A DNA stretch of 64,000 nucleotides. Origin: Zingiber officinale. Lineage: Eukaryota; Streptophyta; Magnoliopsida; Zingiberales; Zingiberaceae. Shown here one piece after another: positions 23,101 to 33,807 of this stretch. The notes beneath the pieces were generated by a model that was given only the letters and a program-made list of their open reading frames with translations, was not told the DNA's origin and did not search any database. The stretch lies in assembly GCF_018446385.1 (NCBI RefSeq), contig NC_056000.1, positions 49,942,722 to 50,006,721 on the forward strand. The letters run 5' to 3'. The translations under genes and the position numbers were made by a program. The first letter of the stretch is position 1. Each line of letters begins with the position of its first letter.

Positions 23101-24292
23101 TGAGAGAATTTCTTCTCAAAGATTGACAACTCCACCATACCCATCGGTTTTGCCTTGGCGCACAAGTCTTGTTCTTCTTAATCACCATTGTGTTTCAAGT
23201 TCACCCTCACCATCAACTCTGGGTCTTCAAGCAACGAGATTTATTCTTCTATGTCACCAGCAACTCAAATTCCACCCTACTTGATCTCCATGTAATAGAA
23301 AATTCAATTTTTAAATAATGTAATGGATTAAATTTTGGATGGGTTGGAATTGATTTAACAGGCATGTTAATTTAATGGCTCGGGCACAATTTCTGGCCTT
23401 TCCCACTCCCCGCAAATGTGATTTGTCCAGTCAATTGGGATCATAATGATTCTTTTTCAACTCATGATACATGTACTTTTACATCTGAATCTACCACAAT
23501 TCATATGATAGAAAACACAAATTGTGCAATTCTAACAACTATGGTGACAATTTAAGTGTTCAATCGGATTGCAACAGAAATAAAAAAAAAAAAAAGCAAG
23601 TCTTTCCTCTCGTGTCAAATAAATCCTGGAAAACAAGGGAAACAGGGAATTTACCTTAAAAGCATCGGACTTTCCTTTGGTTACCTGGTTCTTGGCAACA
23701 CAATTATTTATCACATCCTTAGTGAACTCATCTGGATTCTTCCCGTCATCAATCAAACTTCATGGAAAATGGAATCTTTTAAAGCTATTCAAATACCGAC
23801 AGACAGAAAGAAAGAAATGAATAAAACAAAAGGAGCCCAATTGAACGGGGATCAGAAACCAACCTGACGACCTCCAAAGGGATCTGAATGTTACACTTGT
23901 CAGCCATCTTCTGCATCGCATCGAACTCCGCTACTAAGGCGTTCCTGCGGTAGCCAAAATACAAAATACAAAAACCCTAGAATCAGAGGCACCAGCATCT
24001 CCAACGACAAACGAAGCGGAAAGGGAGAGGCAGAGAGGGCTTACAGTCTTTGGAGGAGAGGGAGTTGCGAGGCGACGCTGAAGGAGGACACTGTGATGTA
24101 GAGCTGGTGGAGGAGACCAAGGGTCTTGTCGATGGAGTTGATGACCTGGTTGAGGTTCTGCTTAGCCTCCTCTGCGGGGTCGGAGGCGGCGCCTGAAGTA
24201 GGGTTGGGGGCGGGGCTGGGTGTGGCCGAAGCGGAGGTGGAGAGAACGCCGTTACCGGTGGCGGAGGAAGAGTTCTGCGGCGAAGGATCCAT
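14151..24292 (-). CDS. MED10: Mediator complex subunit 10 (5 exons, 196 aa)
   Basis: Exons on the minus strand: 24045-24292, 23864-23944, 23655-23757, 14910-14996 and 14151-14222; all junctions are GT-AG and in phase. The product is a Mediator middle-module subunit that links transcription factors to RNA polymerase II in the nucleus. A low-complexity Ser/Pro/Ala N-terminus (about 1-38) precedes the Med10 domain: LNQVINSIDKTLGLLHQLY, the NALVAEFDAMQKMADKCNIQ segment, LIDDGKNPDEFTKDVINNC, KNQVTKGKSDAFK, then SLRKHLLEELDHAFPDEVDM. The tail ends LPNGDVKVKPEH, as in other plant MED10 proteins. Length is normal. Intron 3 is 8658 bp because a whole LTR element (15558-22711) sits in it; the other introns are 100, 106 and 687 bp. 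Coding exons show no lesion, so the gene should work if the long intron is spliced. Confidence 0.92.
14997..15552 (-). other. MED10 intron 3, downstream remnant
   Basis: About 550 bp of AT-rich original intron between the retroelement and exon 4. The acceptor is TAG|AGCC at 14997. The GAATA target duplication lies at 15553-15557. Nothing else was recognised. Confidence 0.7.
15558..17011 (-). repeat. 3' LTR of the MED10-intron element (1454 bp)
   Basis: Contains three hairpin-rich blocks: ATCGAT-centred inverted repeats (about 16080-16330), GGTCAA/TTGACC units with differing outer arms (16365-16602) and CTAGCTTCACTCACTAGG-type units (about 16630-16860). A G-run lies next to its inner-strand end at 15582-15590. 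Confidence 0.9.
16365..16602. repeat. Array of hairpin units with distinct but complementary outer arms
   Basis: Successive units are bounded by arm pairs CCAACA/TGTTGG (16365-16392), CCTAGCA/TGCTAGG (16402-16433), CCAAGTG/CACTTGG (16443-16475), CCAAGTA/TACTTGG (16530-16561) and CCGGATG/CATCGG (16573-16602). Inside most units is a second stem of type GGTCAA/TTGACC. The same order occurs in the other LTR at about 22026-22260. Confidence 0.85.
17012..19393 (-). other. Non-coding 3' internal region of gag-only element
   Basis: About 2.4 kb where an autonomous element would carry pol. Only AT-rich sequence and the ATCGAT hairpins were seen; no protease, integrase, RT or RNase H motif in any frame. 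Confidence 0.7.
17947..18003. repeat. Two covarying ATCGAT hairpins in the internal region
   Basis: First: CTGAATCGATC (17947-17957) pairs with GATCGATTCAG (17962-17972). Second: CTGGATCGATC (17978-17988) pairs with GATCGATCCAG (17993-18003). The A-to-G change in one arm is matched by T-to-C in the other. Another, imperfect one follows to 18090. Confidence 0.85.
19394..21192 (-). pseudogene. Gag of the MED10-intron element, two zinc knuckles, frameshifted
   Basis: Minus-strand frames 21192-20734, 20559-20155 and 20203-19394 together resemble a long Copia-type Gag. The N-terminal part is capsid-like (FDSWKSRIENFL, TKLLVNLLPRNILEQIGEF, DAKELWSKE). Then comes an acidic region with repeated EEASTS motifs. 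A CCHC zinc knuckle CFECREHGHYKSKCPKL lies near 20400-20350, and a second CFSCNQKGHYRSQCPKG-like knuckle near 20255-20205. The tail is Lys-rich with direct repeats of SKKSKKVTNKVTREAIPR type. Several frame changes separate the parts. It would form particles that package element RNA; this copy is probably defective. Confidence 0.75.
21268..22711 (-). repeat. 5' LTR of the MED10-intron element (1444 bp)
   Basis: Same three hairpin blocks as the other LTR. The CCTAG/CTAGG and CCTGG/CCAGG array is longest here (22288-22540). A run of 12 G at 21290-21302 differs in length from the other LTR. Confidence 0.9.
22288..22540. repeat. Tandem stem-loops with a fixed loop and two arm types
   Basis: About nine units at roughly 28-bp period. 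Each has the loop CTTCACTCA between CCTAG..CTAGG or CCTGG..CCAGG, the two types largely alternating. Both arms change together, and mismatched combinations are rare. Confidence 0.85.
22717..23654 (-). other. MED10 intron 3, upstream remnant
   Basis: About 940 bp of AT-rich original intron between exon 3 (donor AAG|GTAAAT at 23654-23649) and the retroelement. No coding signal. Confidence 0.65.
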
Positions 24293-24804
24293 GGAATCAG
24301 TGACGCGACTACCGAAATCAGTGATGAAACTAGTACATTACCAATAATAACGACATTAACTCGGCCTCCAATAAATGGGCCGATATTGGGCTGCACATCT
24401 CCATGCTTCAGTGAAAGTAATGCAACTATTTTATAAAATATAATGATATTAAAACTGACGTGGCATTCCTATGTTTTTATAAGGTGAAAACCTATAGATT
24501 TTGTTTACATATCTAGCATTAAAAAAAAACTTCTTTTTGTTTTTTTTTTTTGAAAGATTAATGAATAAAAAAGGATTTGGTGCACTTTTTTATTGTATTT
24601 ATAATGAAATTAATATTTAATAAATCGAAAACATAAAAATAGTTTAGCAATTGACAAATGAATTCCTAATTAAATTTTATAACTCAAATGTCATTATTAA
24701 AAAATATTACAAAACAGTGGAAAGCTAAAACAAAGAGAGCGTTTCAGTAATTTCCTAAAATAGCTCTCTCTTTTATAAGATTGAAGACGAAAAAAGATTA
24801 ATAA

Positions 24805-25571
24805 CTAAAGTTTGTTTCTGGCAGAAAAGCAACCGGAAACAACCCGCCTGTTCCCGCTCGCCTCCACCACCGGCCCCCTCCGCCGGAGCACCGCCGCAGA
24901 AAGTTTCCGCCCTTCCACCCCCCACGGCCCGGCCGCTGCGCCGTTCGAGGACTGGCACGCCACCGCAAACAATAGGCACGACGTGCAGAGGATCGCGCAG
25001 AGCCGGCCTAGAAACACTGTCGCCGACAAGCTCGCGACGAGGACGAATGCGCCGGTGGCCGCGTCGTTGATGCACGTCGGCTTCAGGTGAATAGTCGCCT
25101 GCTTCCTCCGCTCCGCTGGCTCTTCCGGCTCCGAGAGAGAGGACAAGGCCGCCGTTGACACGCGCGAGGATGAGCAAGAGGAGGAGGAGGAGGAAGTGAA
25201 CAAGGAGGAAGCGGAGGACGATAAGGACCCCGTTCGGCGCTCATCCTCCTCTTCTGACTTCTTCTCCGACGAAATCGACCGCCGCCAAGATGAAGACTTG
25301 CTCGCCTTCTTCCTCTGCATCAATTTCGTCGACAAAACATTAATAAAAACTGACAAAGCTTCAATTTTGATCATGTAAACTGATCAAAAGAGCTTTTTTT
25401 TTTTTTTTGGTGTTTGCGTTTTGGTGTTCATACCAAATGACTGAAGATCTTGCGAAGAGACCGACGGCGAAGGCAGTTGCTGTCTTCACCGGCCGCCGCC
25501 GCCTCGCATTCGAGATCCTCGACGACGACGAAGCAGGCGAAGAAGCCACTGCGATTTCTCTTTTCTCCCAT
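24805..25571 (-). CDS. Small plant membrane protein of unknown function (2 exons, 215 aa)
   Basis: Exons 25434-25571 and 24805-25314, joined in phase 0 by a 119-bp intron (TTG|GTATGA .. GATGCAG|AGG). Exon 1 reads MGEKRNRSGFFACF and ends LRKIFSHL. Exon 2 opens with a basic Ser/Lys-rich stretch, then acidic and poly-Ser segments, then a hydrophobic segment at about 133-166 (GAFVLVASLSATVFLG, CAILCTSCLLFAVAC) that is one long or two short membrane helices, and a basic C-terminus with ARNKL at the end. The layout resembles an uncharacterised plant family of the At5g23160 kind; that match is from memory and tentative. A minus-strand TATA box lies about 85 bp upstream. No function can be given. Confidence 0.75.
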
Positions 25572-25653
25572 TCCGGCAGAATTGAACGGCGGCGGAACGG
25601 ACTTCAGACTCTGTGTTTCTCGCCCAATGAATCGAACGGCGCCCTTTCAAGCT

Positions 25654-25662
25654 CTTTATATA
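25654..25662 (-). promoter_or_regulatory. TATA box of the small membrane protein gene
   Basis: The minus strand reads TATATAAAG, about 85 bp upstream of the ATG at 25571. The position fits the proposed first exon. Confidence 0.65.
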
Positions 25663-26423
25663 GAACGACAGAGACAGAGACGTGAGGGAGTGGCTTGGCC
25701 GTTACGTCCCGTTCCGTTCCGAGCCCCTTCCCGTCTCAGTTAACCGCTTCGGCTCGAACGAATCATCGTTCCTACCCATCGGTCAACACGTAGTTTCTAC
25801 CACACTTACGTGGGCCCTAGTCTGTCTTCCACAAATAGCCATGCGGATATGCCAGTGGGTGCAAAAGACACGGGTGCCACGAAAGCATGCAGTTTCAAAC
25901 GGTTGCAGTGTCGTTGACATTTGACCAAATCGTGGGCAGTTTCGTACTTGAATGTCGGAAAGGCTTACGATTCTTTCTTGACCAAGTCAACCCTACGCGT
26001 TCTCAAAGTCCAACGATTCCTAATTAGCAGAAGCACTGGATCAATAATTTACATGATAATTTCATCATTTTCCCGACAGCCTTTTGGTCACAAGAATGGA
26101 ATATATTCCAAGGATTATTTTTTTGTTTTTCAAGATTTAGAAAGATCGAGGAACACGCGATACGTGCTTGCTCTCTTTGTTGTTGAGGTGGAGGGAGCAT
26201 CATCTTGTGCTAACAGACTTGATGACATTCTCATCAGCAACTAGGAATTCTGTATGTACAAATACAGGATAAATACACACTTAATCTACCACAGAAGGAT
26301 AATTCCCAACGAAACTAGCTAGGGTTCTTTAAACCCCTCCTCCAGCTCGCATCGATACTATAGACAAGAATCTAACATGAAATAAACACGAAGATTATAC
26401 ACTTCGAGGGTGGCCATGGAGTT
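25663..26423. other. Intergenic region
   Basis: About 760 bp holding the promoter of the minus-strand membrane protein gene and the 3' end of the next minus-strand gene. Open frames here show no family resemblance. No repeat was recognised. Confidence 0.5.
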
Positions 26424-29400
26424 TCAGCAATAACTTGTCCTCTCATAGTCCGGTGGTAGGGATGGGCATCTCTCGTTCATGTGAGGATATGGCTCCATGG
26501 TATTGTATCCTGGCAGTTCCATTCGATATCGGCCCTTGATTTGACAATAAGGAAGTTTCACATTGTCGTATCTGTTGCACCACTGCGGCAGACGGCTCGA
26601 GTTGCTCTCGAAGAAATTGAGGGTGTAGGCATCTTTGATCTGCACGGCACCGGGAGTTAGTAAATTCACAGTTAGAATTCTGGAAAGTTTTCTAATCAGT
26701 TCTGAGGGGAGGACTTACAGTGAACTCAGTAACTTGTATCGAGTTGGCAATTGGGTCGAACAATCCAGCTGCCTTGTACAGTTCGAGAATGAAGGCAATA
26801 CATGATGTTGATTTTCCATCAGAGTAGATCCAATCATCTTGTTCGGGAATCGTCAATAACTCATCGAAAGAAGTTCCGTTATTTTCTGCTTCGACAATGA
26901 TTTCAGGCAGATCAAGACCCTGCATAGAGATTTAAGATTTCCAATGAAGAATAAAAGTGCCCAATTTAAAGGTGTCGAATTCTCCCAAGACCGTATGAAA
27001 CTTTTCTGTAAGAATACATCCAATTATGAAACTACTCAATCGAAATTACTTTTCAAAAATTTAGTCCAAAGTATCCAAACTATAGCTCTAAGACAAATGC
27101 AAAGATTGTCAGTGATGTCAAATCTGTTGAATTTCAGAGCTCTGCAATGCCCGTAAAAAATATTTTTCATCAACATCTAATTTATGAATTAGGAAGGAAA
27201 TCTTATCTTAAAAAAAACATCTAGGCTACAAACATATGGTTTCAACACAAAGAAGAAAAACTGATCTAGAAGCAAAATAGAAGTCATTAGTCCAAGTAGA
27301 TCCATTGAATAGGAATATAGCACAAATACATGAAAGGTGAAGTATGCCAACAGGATGCTGACAGTATACCTCAGTTCCGAGTCGCGTGTTCAGAGCTTCA
27401 TTCCACATATTTGCAGCATAGTCTGGCTGGATTTTATTCCACATGGTCATCACAGAAGCCACCTATAGGATCAAAACTAGAACTTAGCCACTATTTTTTG
27501 AGGTCCCAAAAATATTCCAATTTTCAAATACTAAAATGGAAATAAAGGCACAAATAAGACTATTGTGAATCTCAAGGGAAGACTTGTAATGGAGGATTTA
27601 GTTGAAAAGTGCAAGTAGATTGACTGTCTAGGTATACATGTCTAGGAATAAATAGTTAGCTATGAAAGACAAAATTAGCCATGAAAAAAAAAAGAGAAAA
27701 AAAAGTTAAGATATGGTTCATAATAGGAGCATAGAATCTGCTGTAGTAGACATGTATTAGTTAGAATCAGTGAAATTTCCAACAGATTAATACATTTAAA
27801 AATATGTAAGGAGACTCAAATTTTTGAAGTATGATTAACTCTGCAAAGTGCCAGGCAAATAATAAAAAAAATATAAGCAGAAAACCAAAATCGAGTGTGG
27901 CAATATATCCCAGAAGAACTGCACATTAGTAAGATATAAGTGGGAAAAAAAAAATAGCACATAAGAGACAAAAAGGAACAGAAAATTAACTTCGAAAGAA
28001 GACACTAGTGGTGTCATACCACATGTGAATCAAGAGGTGGTGGATAGTTCCCACTTGTAGTATCTATCCAGCTGAATATCATGTTATGATACCCGTAAGG
28101 CTTATTTGACATGCTTTCAGCATACTCCCAAGCTGCAGTGTTGTTAAATTTTGCTCTGATATCTGGATGGAGGGGAAGTAATGCAATGTGTGGATTTGAG
28201 TCATCTTTGGTGAGCTCGAATTCCCACCACTCTTCCCATGGTAGAATAACTATTATATCCTCTCCCTGCAAAATAAGAATCAGTCTATGACAAATAAGAA
28301 TAAAAGAAAGACAGAGTGTAAGAAGAAGAATTACTTTATCACTATAGTATGGTCCAGAAAACACAACTAGTAGTTATCTACTTGAATAGTCAGAAGAAAA
28401 TCCTGAAACTCTAAGAACATCCTCTCAAAAGGCTAAAGGAAATCACTTGGAAAGGAAAATTAAGAGACATTAGGAAAATTTGATTTGTTGCTGATATTTA
28501 AAAATTGATGGTAGTTTGATTCCTCATGGCCATCTTAATTACATTAATGAAAGGCCTATCTTAAATTGATCTAAATTGCTTATTCAGAAGCAGCTCATGT
28601 GTATGAATATCTACTAGCCCGCCAACCATTAGGTTTATTATACGTGGCAAAAGGGCAAGGTAAGGTGTCAGCAGGAGATTGGTCTGTGGGACCCAGTGAG
28701 AACTAGTACCAGCTACAATGTGGAAGGCCAACTAATTAATTTTAGGATTAACTTGGAATGTGACCGGAGGAAATGATTTGTCGCACTAGGTGTCCACTCT
28801 GGGACAGTAAGATGCTGATCCCGAGGCTTATAAAAAGACGTTGGGTGCTAGCGCCGTGGGAACTTTGTGCCAAAACTACTTATCACCAGAGACAAAAGGG
28901 TGATAGACTGGCTGATAATAGGCCACAATTTTGATTGGAATCCTGGGTCTGCATCTCTAGTTGGGACTACTTGAAAGATCGAATCACCTTGAGATCAACA
29001 TTGATATATGAATCAACTTCAAAACAAGGAGTGCGCTGCAGGAGTTGCAGGCACCTTAGACAATTGAGAATGACCTCATGGAACTTTGATTGAGCTGGAC
29101 TTACCTCAGTTGAATTAAGAAACCTTTATAGAAGCCTTGAATTATCTCGAACGAACTAGGCTTACTGCATTCCAACCTCTCACCGTCCTTCAGTGAACTT
29201 ACTTTTGGTCTGCATTCACTGTAACTAGGGGATATTGCACGATCAAGGTGTTACTTGACCACATTGCTAATACTAAATCCAACAGATACACATATATAAC
29301 CAGTGCTTTGACACTTGTTGAGTGTCAATATTAGTAGACTTTTTTTTAACCGCATCCAATAGATGAATTTTCCTAATAGCTAAGTTAGTATAAAACTCAT

Positions 29401-31902
29401 TTGGATATCTCTCAACAAGTCTTTCTTTTGAATGATTATTGATCATCGAATTTTACTAAAAACGGAGGTATTATTATGCATTATACTATTTTGGCTCTCT
29501 TGCATCATGCATCAAGCAAAAATTAATGTAGCTTTATTGATAGTCTTATTCCGTATCAAACATACAATCTTCTACATTCTTTAGTAATAAACTGCTGAAA
29601 AAAAAATAATATATATTAAAAACCAAGTTGTGTCACACATCATGCATATATCTAAATGATTTATCCTCTGCATTTGCATACAAAATAAGAATGCATTGAT
29701 TCGTTTGGGGTAAAACATGAATATGATACCAAAGATTAATAAAATAGTTTAGAACTAGTAATCAGAAATCAGATCTAACCTTCTCATTCTCATGGCCTGA
29801 TTCACCAACCCAAAGCTTTCCTTCAGAATCCTTTAGGCAAACTGCACTATGGCCAGCATATGACCCACTAACCCACTTTTCTAAAGTCTCAAATCCACCC
29901 CAACGTCCACGAATTTTTGATATAACCAAAAAGTCTCCTGAGTGAATGTCATCAATGTTGATAGTTGAAATCCACGGTTGAGGTCGTTGCTCAAATGTAG
30001 CCCCCATATGTTTCTCAAGAAAAGCAAGATTTGAACTTTCACCCCATCCAGTATTTGTAAATAGAGGAAAGACGTCCCACAACGCCTGAAGAGTTCCAAG
30101 CATTCCAGATTCCATAAGAAAAATTGACACTCCATGATTTTTCACCTGGTTTACAAAATAACACCATAAACAACTTAGTGGAACAGAGATAGCAAATTAT
30201 GATAATAAAAATGTATCTTTTGTTACAATGTTACAAACTGATGAAGCAACTTACATATTCATATTCAGCTTCTCCATCCCACTCATGAAAATCAAGAGTA
30301 TGTTCCCGAGACAAAAAGTAGTAATCCCATGTCACACGATATGGCGTAGCAAAGACATAAAGATCCATGCAAGTCCAACTATGGGCATTGCTTGTCTGCA
30401 CAACCAAAAAAGGCAAAAGTCATTGATAACAAAATAATATTTTTTCACATTAAGAATGAAAAAACAAATTAAGTAAAAAACTAGATGAGAGACGACAATG
30501 CAAAGACCATAAGTGAACAAAAAGACAGGTGAAAATAAGAAACTTTTGCCATGTGTATCCCCTTCCCACTAATATGCCAAACAACTAAATTCCAACATAA
30601 CAATAATTACATGGCAGGAAGATTCCAAAAAGTGAAATTAGGACTCCAACAGGTTGCAAGTCCTTGTAATTGAACTAAAAAGCTTTCAGATTGGTGAACT
30701 TTAAATTGAAAACATAACGATTATGATTCACTCAACAACAATAATCCACATTGAGAGAAGAAGCCAATTAGCTAGCAGGTATATCTCTTGGAAATCGTTG
30801 CCAAGGTTTTGCATCCATACAACGCTTCACCATCTAGGTGGGGTTTATCCTTTTGGTTGTCTTCAGAAAAGATAAAAAAACAAGTGCCGCTTTGAGAACT
30901 AGTAGATCTGGTAGGCTGCAATATGCATTGAACCACCAAGAGATATCCTAATCTAAGCAGAAAATGGAGATCATGTTTTTTCAAGCAACTAACTCCGTAG
31001 CAATATACAATGGAAGATATGCATTGGAAGATATTTTTGTTTAAGCTTCACCATCAGGCAGCTTAGTAGGAATAAACAAGAGATTTCCAGTAAGGTAAGC
31101 ATCAGTAATGAAAAAACCACAAGTTTCTTCACCCAAATACGCTTTGTACAGTCCCAAACTCAAAACTAGAGAACCACTTATCGTGAACCTGTACCTTCAA
31201 CCAATTTCAGAAAATTCTAATGCACAAGTAGAGATAGATCCAGCTCCTATGTCTAAGGATCCACAATGAACTAAATAACTCTCGTCTTCCACCAAGATAG
31301 AAGTTATTCCCCAATCAAATGGGAGTTTTTGTTTTGTTTTTTTAATAGTACGGAAGCCACTTATTCAAGAAGAACTACATCAAAATTTGCTAACCCTTTT
31401 TCTCGCACCTCAATTTACTATCTTCTTAAACCACACGCTACCTAGAACCCAAATTTCAAGTCAACCCCATAATCGCTCCGCCATTAATTAATTATGAAGG
31501 ATAATACAAAGGATCGTCCGAATCCAAATTACGAACCTTGATATGGATCGTGCCGCCTCCGAATTGGGACTTGCTCTTGTTGTGGAACTCCATCCACGCG
31601 GTGTTCTTGTAAAAGCAGGCACCTTTCCATTGCAGGTCGGCCTCAGGAGAGGATGCGGCGCCGACGAAGGTGGGGAGCAGGTCTACGGCGCTACGGAGGG
31701 AGCGGAGGAGGGGCCAGGCAACCCGCCGGGGAAGGAGGGGGAGCAGGTCCATGACACGGAGCGGGGCCTTCCAGGAACCCGCATCGTCCCAGAATGAAGG
31801 CAAAGAGGAGGAGGAGGAGAAGAAGAAGAGGAGGAGAGGGGAAGCAATTAGGATGAGGAAGAGAGGGAGAAAGAGGCGCTTGACAGCAAGCCTTGGCTTC
31901 AT
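26424..31902 (-). CDS. Conserved plant protein with permuted papain (YiiX-like) layout (7 exons, 542 aa)
   Basis: Exons on the minus strand: 31537-31902, 30255-30395, 29780-30145, 28020-28265, 27370-27462, 26719-26919 and 26424-26639. All junctions are phase 0 with GT-AG, totalling 542 residues. The start at 31902 (MKPRLAVKRLFLPL) gives an N-terminal signal anchor or signal peptide (about 9-28); an upstream in-frame ATG at 31959 is less likely. Residues 237-268 read HSGDFLVISKIRG .. SYAGHSAVCL, and Cys444 lies in KSTSCIAFILELYKAAGLF. A GD(I/F)L motif, then a His, then a Cys in a C-x-x-L-x-x-x-Y-K context is the order of circularly permuted NlpC/P60-like enzymes such as YiiX. A thiol hydrolase or acyltransferase role in the secretory path is therefore possible; the substrate is unknown. 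The C-terminus is Cys/Tyr/Pro-rich, suggesting disulfides. No lesions. Confidence 0.85.
28266..29779 (-). other. Intron 3 of the YiiX-like gene (1514 bp)
   Basis: Donor AAG|GTTAGA and acceptor TTGCAG. The middle (about 28660-28960) is less AT-rich than the rest and could be an old insertion, but no terminal repeats were found. Confidence 0.5.
30396..31536 (-). other. Intron 1 of the YiiX-like gene (1141 bp)
   Basis: Donor AAG|GTTCGT, acceptor GTGCAG. AT-rich with no coding signal. The weak donor still gives a phase-0 join. Confidence 0.55.
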
Positions 31903-33188
31903 GGCGATGGAGGAGAAGAGATGAGAAGAGGCGCAGAGAACAGAAGACGGCGGACGCAATCATAGAACACAAGGACGTCCAATTATTATCCGCTCATAAT
32001 AATAAGAAATGCTAAAAAAAGGTTTTAAAATTTTGTAAAAATACAGAATTAATAAATTAAATTATTTAATGAAACAACTTTTCCATATCTTTAATAAATA
32101 AAAGCTTATTAATTTGATTAAAGACAGGACTGTATTAAATTCATTTATGAGAAAAATGACATTCCAATGGCATTCATTAAATCACCAAATTCCTTGTTAT
32201 GAAAAGTGTCCCTCCGACTGAGGCTAAGGCTGAGTAAGTCTTTGATTTACCTGAAGGGGTATGCCTTTGCCGCACGAGCAAGGTTGGAGGGCCTGACGGC
32301 AGGCCTGGCCCAATCATATAGGAGCCCAATATATATATATATATATAATTTTATTTTTTTAGTTTTAGATATAATTAACTAAGGATATAGATGGTTTTAA
32401 AAAATAAGTCTCTTTTAATTTAAACCATAAATTGTAAAATCAATTGGTTCTAAAAATATTTGAATACGTCTGATAATTATGCAATGATACTAGATGGTGA
32501 AGATACAATCTGTTTTCTTTGACAATTTAAATCCTCTTCGTTCGTGAGTGATCAAGACTCAAGAAGTTTTTATTTTATTAATTGTTACATTTTATTTGTT
32601 CAAAATCTATTTTATTTCAAATGAGAGATATGTTTTCTTTTTTATATAATATAATATGTTTAATTTTGATGAATGTTACGAGGGTCTAAGGACTTTTTAA
32701 TCGCTCCACTTATCTAATGATGCGTCCTGTATATTTTATTTTTGATATTTTTTTATTACTTAATTAATTTGACTGTGTATATTAGTTTTTACTCTCCCTA
32801 ATACCAATTCATAATTTGTATTAAATCGAGACTCCATTATTTTTTTAATCGACTTGAGAATGTGAAAGCGGGGAGATTCTAAAAAGTTGAGTAATCGGAT
32901 TTTTAAAAAAAAATCATAAATTTTAATTCTATTAATGTATTCCAATTTTCTTTAATTGCTCTTTTCTTGTGAAGTATATGTATCATTCTATATTTAGGCT
33001 TTTTGCTTCCAGATTAATTTTAGTTGTCTATCCAATTATTAATAAAAAAAAATTTATTTAATTTGGATATAATCGAATCGCAATATTTAAAAGGGTAAGG
33101 TTTCCATAATTCCAATTCCAAGGTTAACAAATCTTTTTTTTTTAATTACCCTGTGAGTTTTTGTCCACTTGACGGTTAGTGTGAATTC
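31903..33188. other. AT-rich intergenic region
   Basis: About 1.3 kb upstream of the YiiX-like gene. It includes that gene's 5' leader and promoter, a short (AT)n run at 32329-32347 and long AT-rich tracts. No gene was recognised. Confidence 0.6.
32329..32347. repeat. (AT)n microsatellite
   Basis: About nine AT dinucleotides in a row. Length likely varies between individuals. Confidence 0.85.
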
Positions 33189-33620
33189 ATACCAAGCGTC
33201 GGTGAGGCCCTCAAGTGCAGCACCTGCGGTTGTCACCGGAACTTCCACCGGAAAGACCACAACGAGATGTACCTGCTCCGGAACGGTGCCACGATGCCAC
33301 TCCCACTGCTAGCGGCTTCGACAGTGATGCCCCACGGGCAAGGCTTTCAGCGCCACATCTGACCTAATGGTGCGGGATGGGAATAGTTGTGTAGCGGCAG
33401 TGGGAACGAAGTCGTCGAGTGAGATCTAGCAATGCAACGACCGTTCATGATGTCGAGGAAGAGGGGTCCAAACCAAGTTCACGACGGAACATAAAGAGAA
33501 GATGCTGGTGTTCGTAGAGAAGGTGGGGCGGCGGATGTAAGGCAGGGTTGGGAGGGGGTGAGAAGACATGTGTTCAAGGTAAGGATGCACAATAACTAGA
33601 GTTCATTCAAGAAGCAAAAC
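33189..33620 (+). pseudogene. Zinc-finger homeodomain (ZHD) transcription factor pseudogene
   Basis: Hidden by frameshifts. From 33198 the frame reads GEALKCSTCGCHRNFHRKDHN, the signature C-x2-C-x-C-H-x3-H core of the plant ZF-HD dimerisation domain, and stops at 33360-33362. Another frame at 33475-33540 reads KFTTEHKEKMLVFVEKVG, matching helix 1 and the turn of the ZHD homeodomain. A third piece at about 33572-33620 reads VFKVRMHNN and FKKQN, matching the DNA-recognition helix (normally V-W-M-H-N-N). An in-frame stop follows MHNN. Working ZHD genes are usually intronless, so this may be a copied or degenerated gene. It cannot make a working factor. Confidence 0.85.
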
Positions 33621-33807
33621 CACAACAAGCAGCAATAGCTTCTAGAAGATGATGAAGAAGAACACTAGAATCAGCAGGTTCATAGTCATCGCCATTGTCA
33701 CCGCCACCATGAAATGTCAGTGGATTGAGATATATGCCTACTTTCAATTACTTCAATTTACAATCATGTTCTAAGAGTAATTTCATAGTTAATATTACAA
33801 TTGATCC

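Noticed and set aside
25921-26244. 107-codon plus-strand frame in the intergenic region
   Set aside because: Low complexity, no recognisable domain, no upstream promoter sign, and it lies between two minus-strand genes.
28660-28960. Possible SINE or MITE in an intron of the YiiX-like gene
   Set aside because: The base composition differs from its surroundings, but no terminal repeats, target duplication or promoter boxes could be found.
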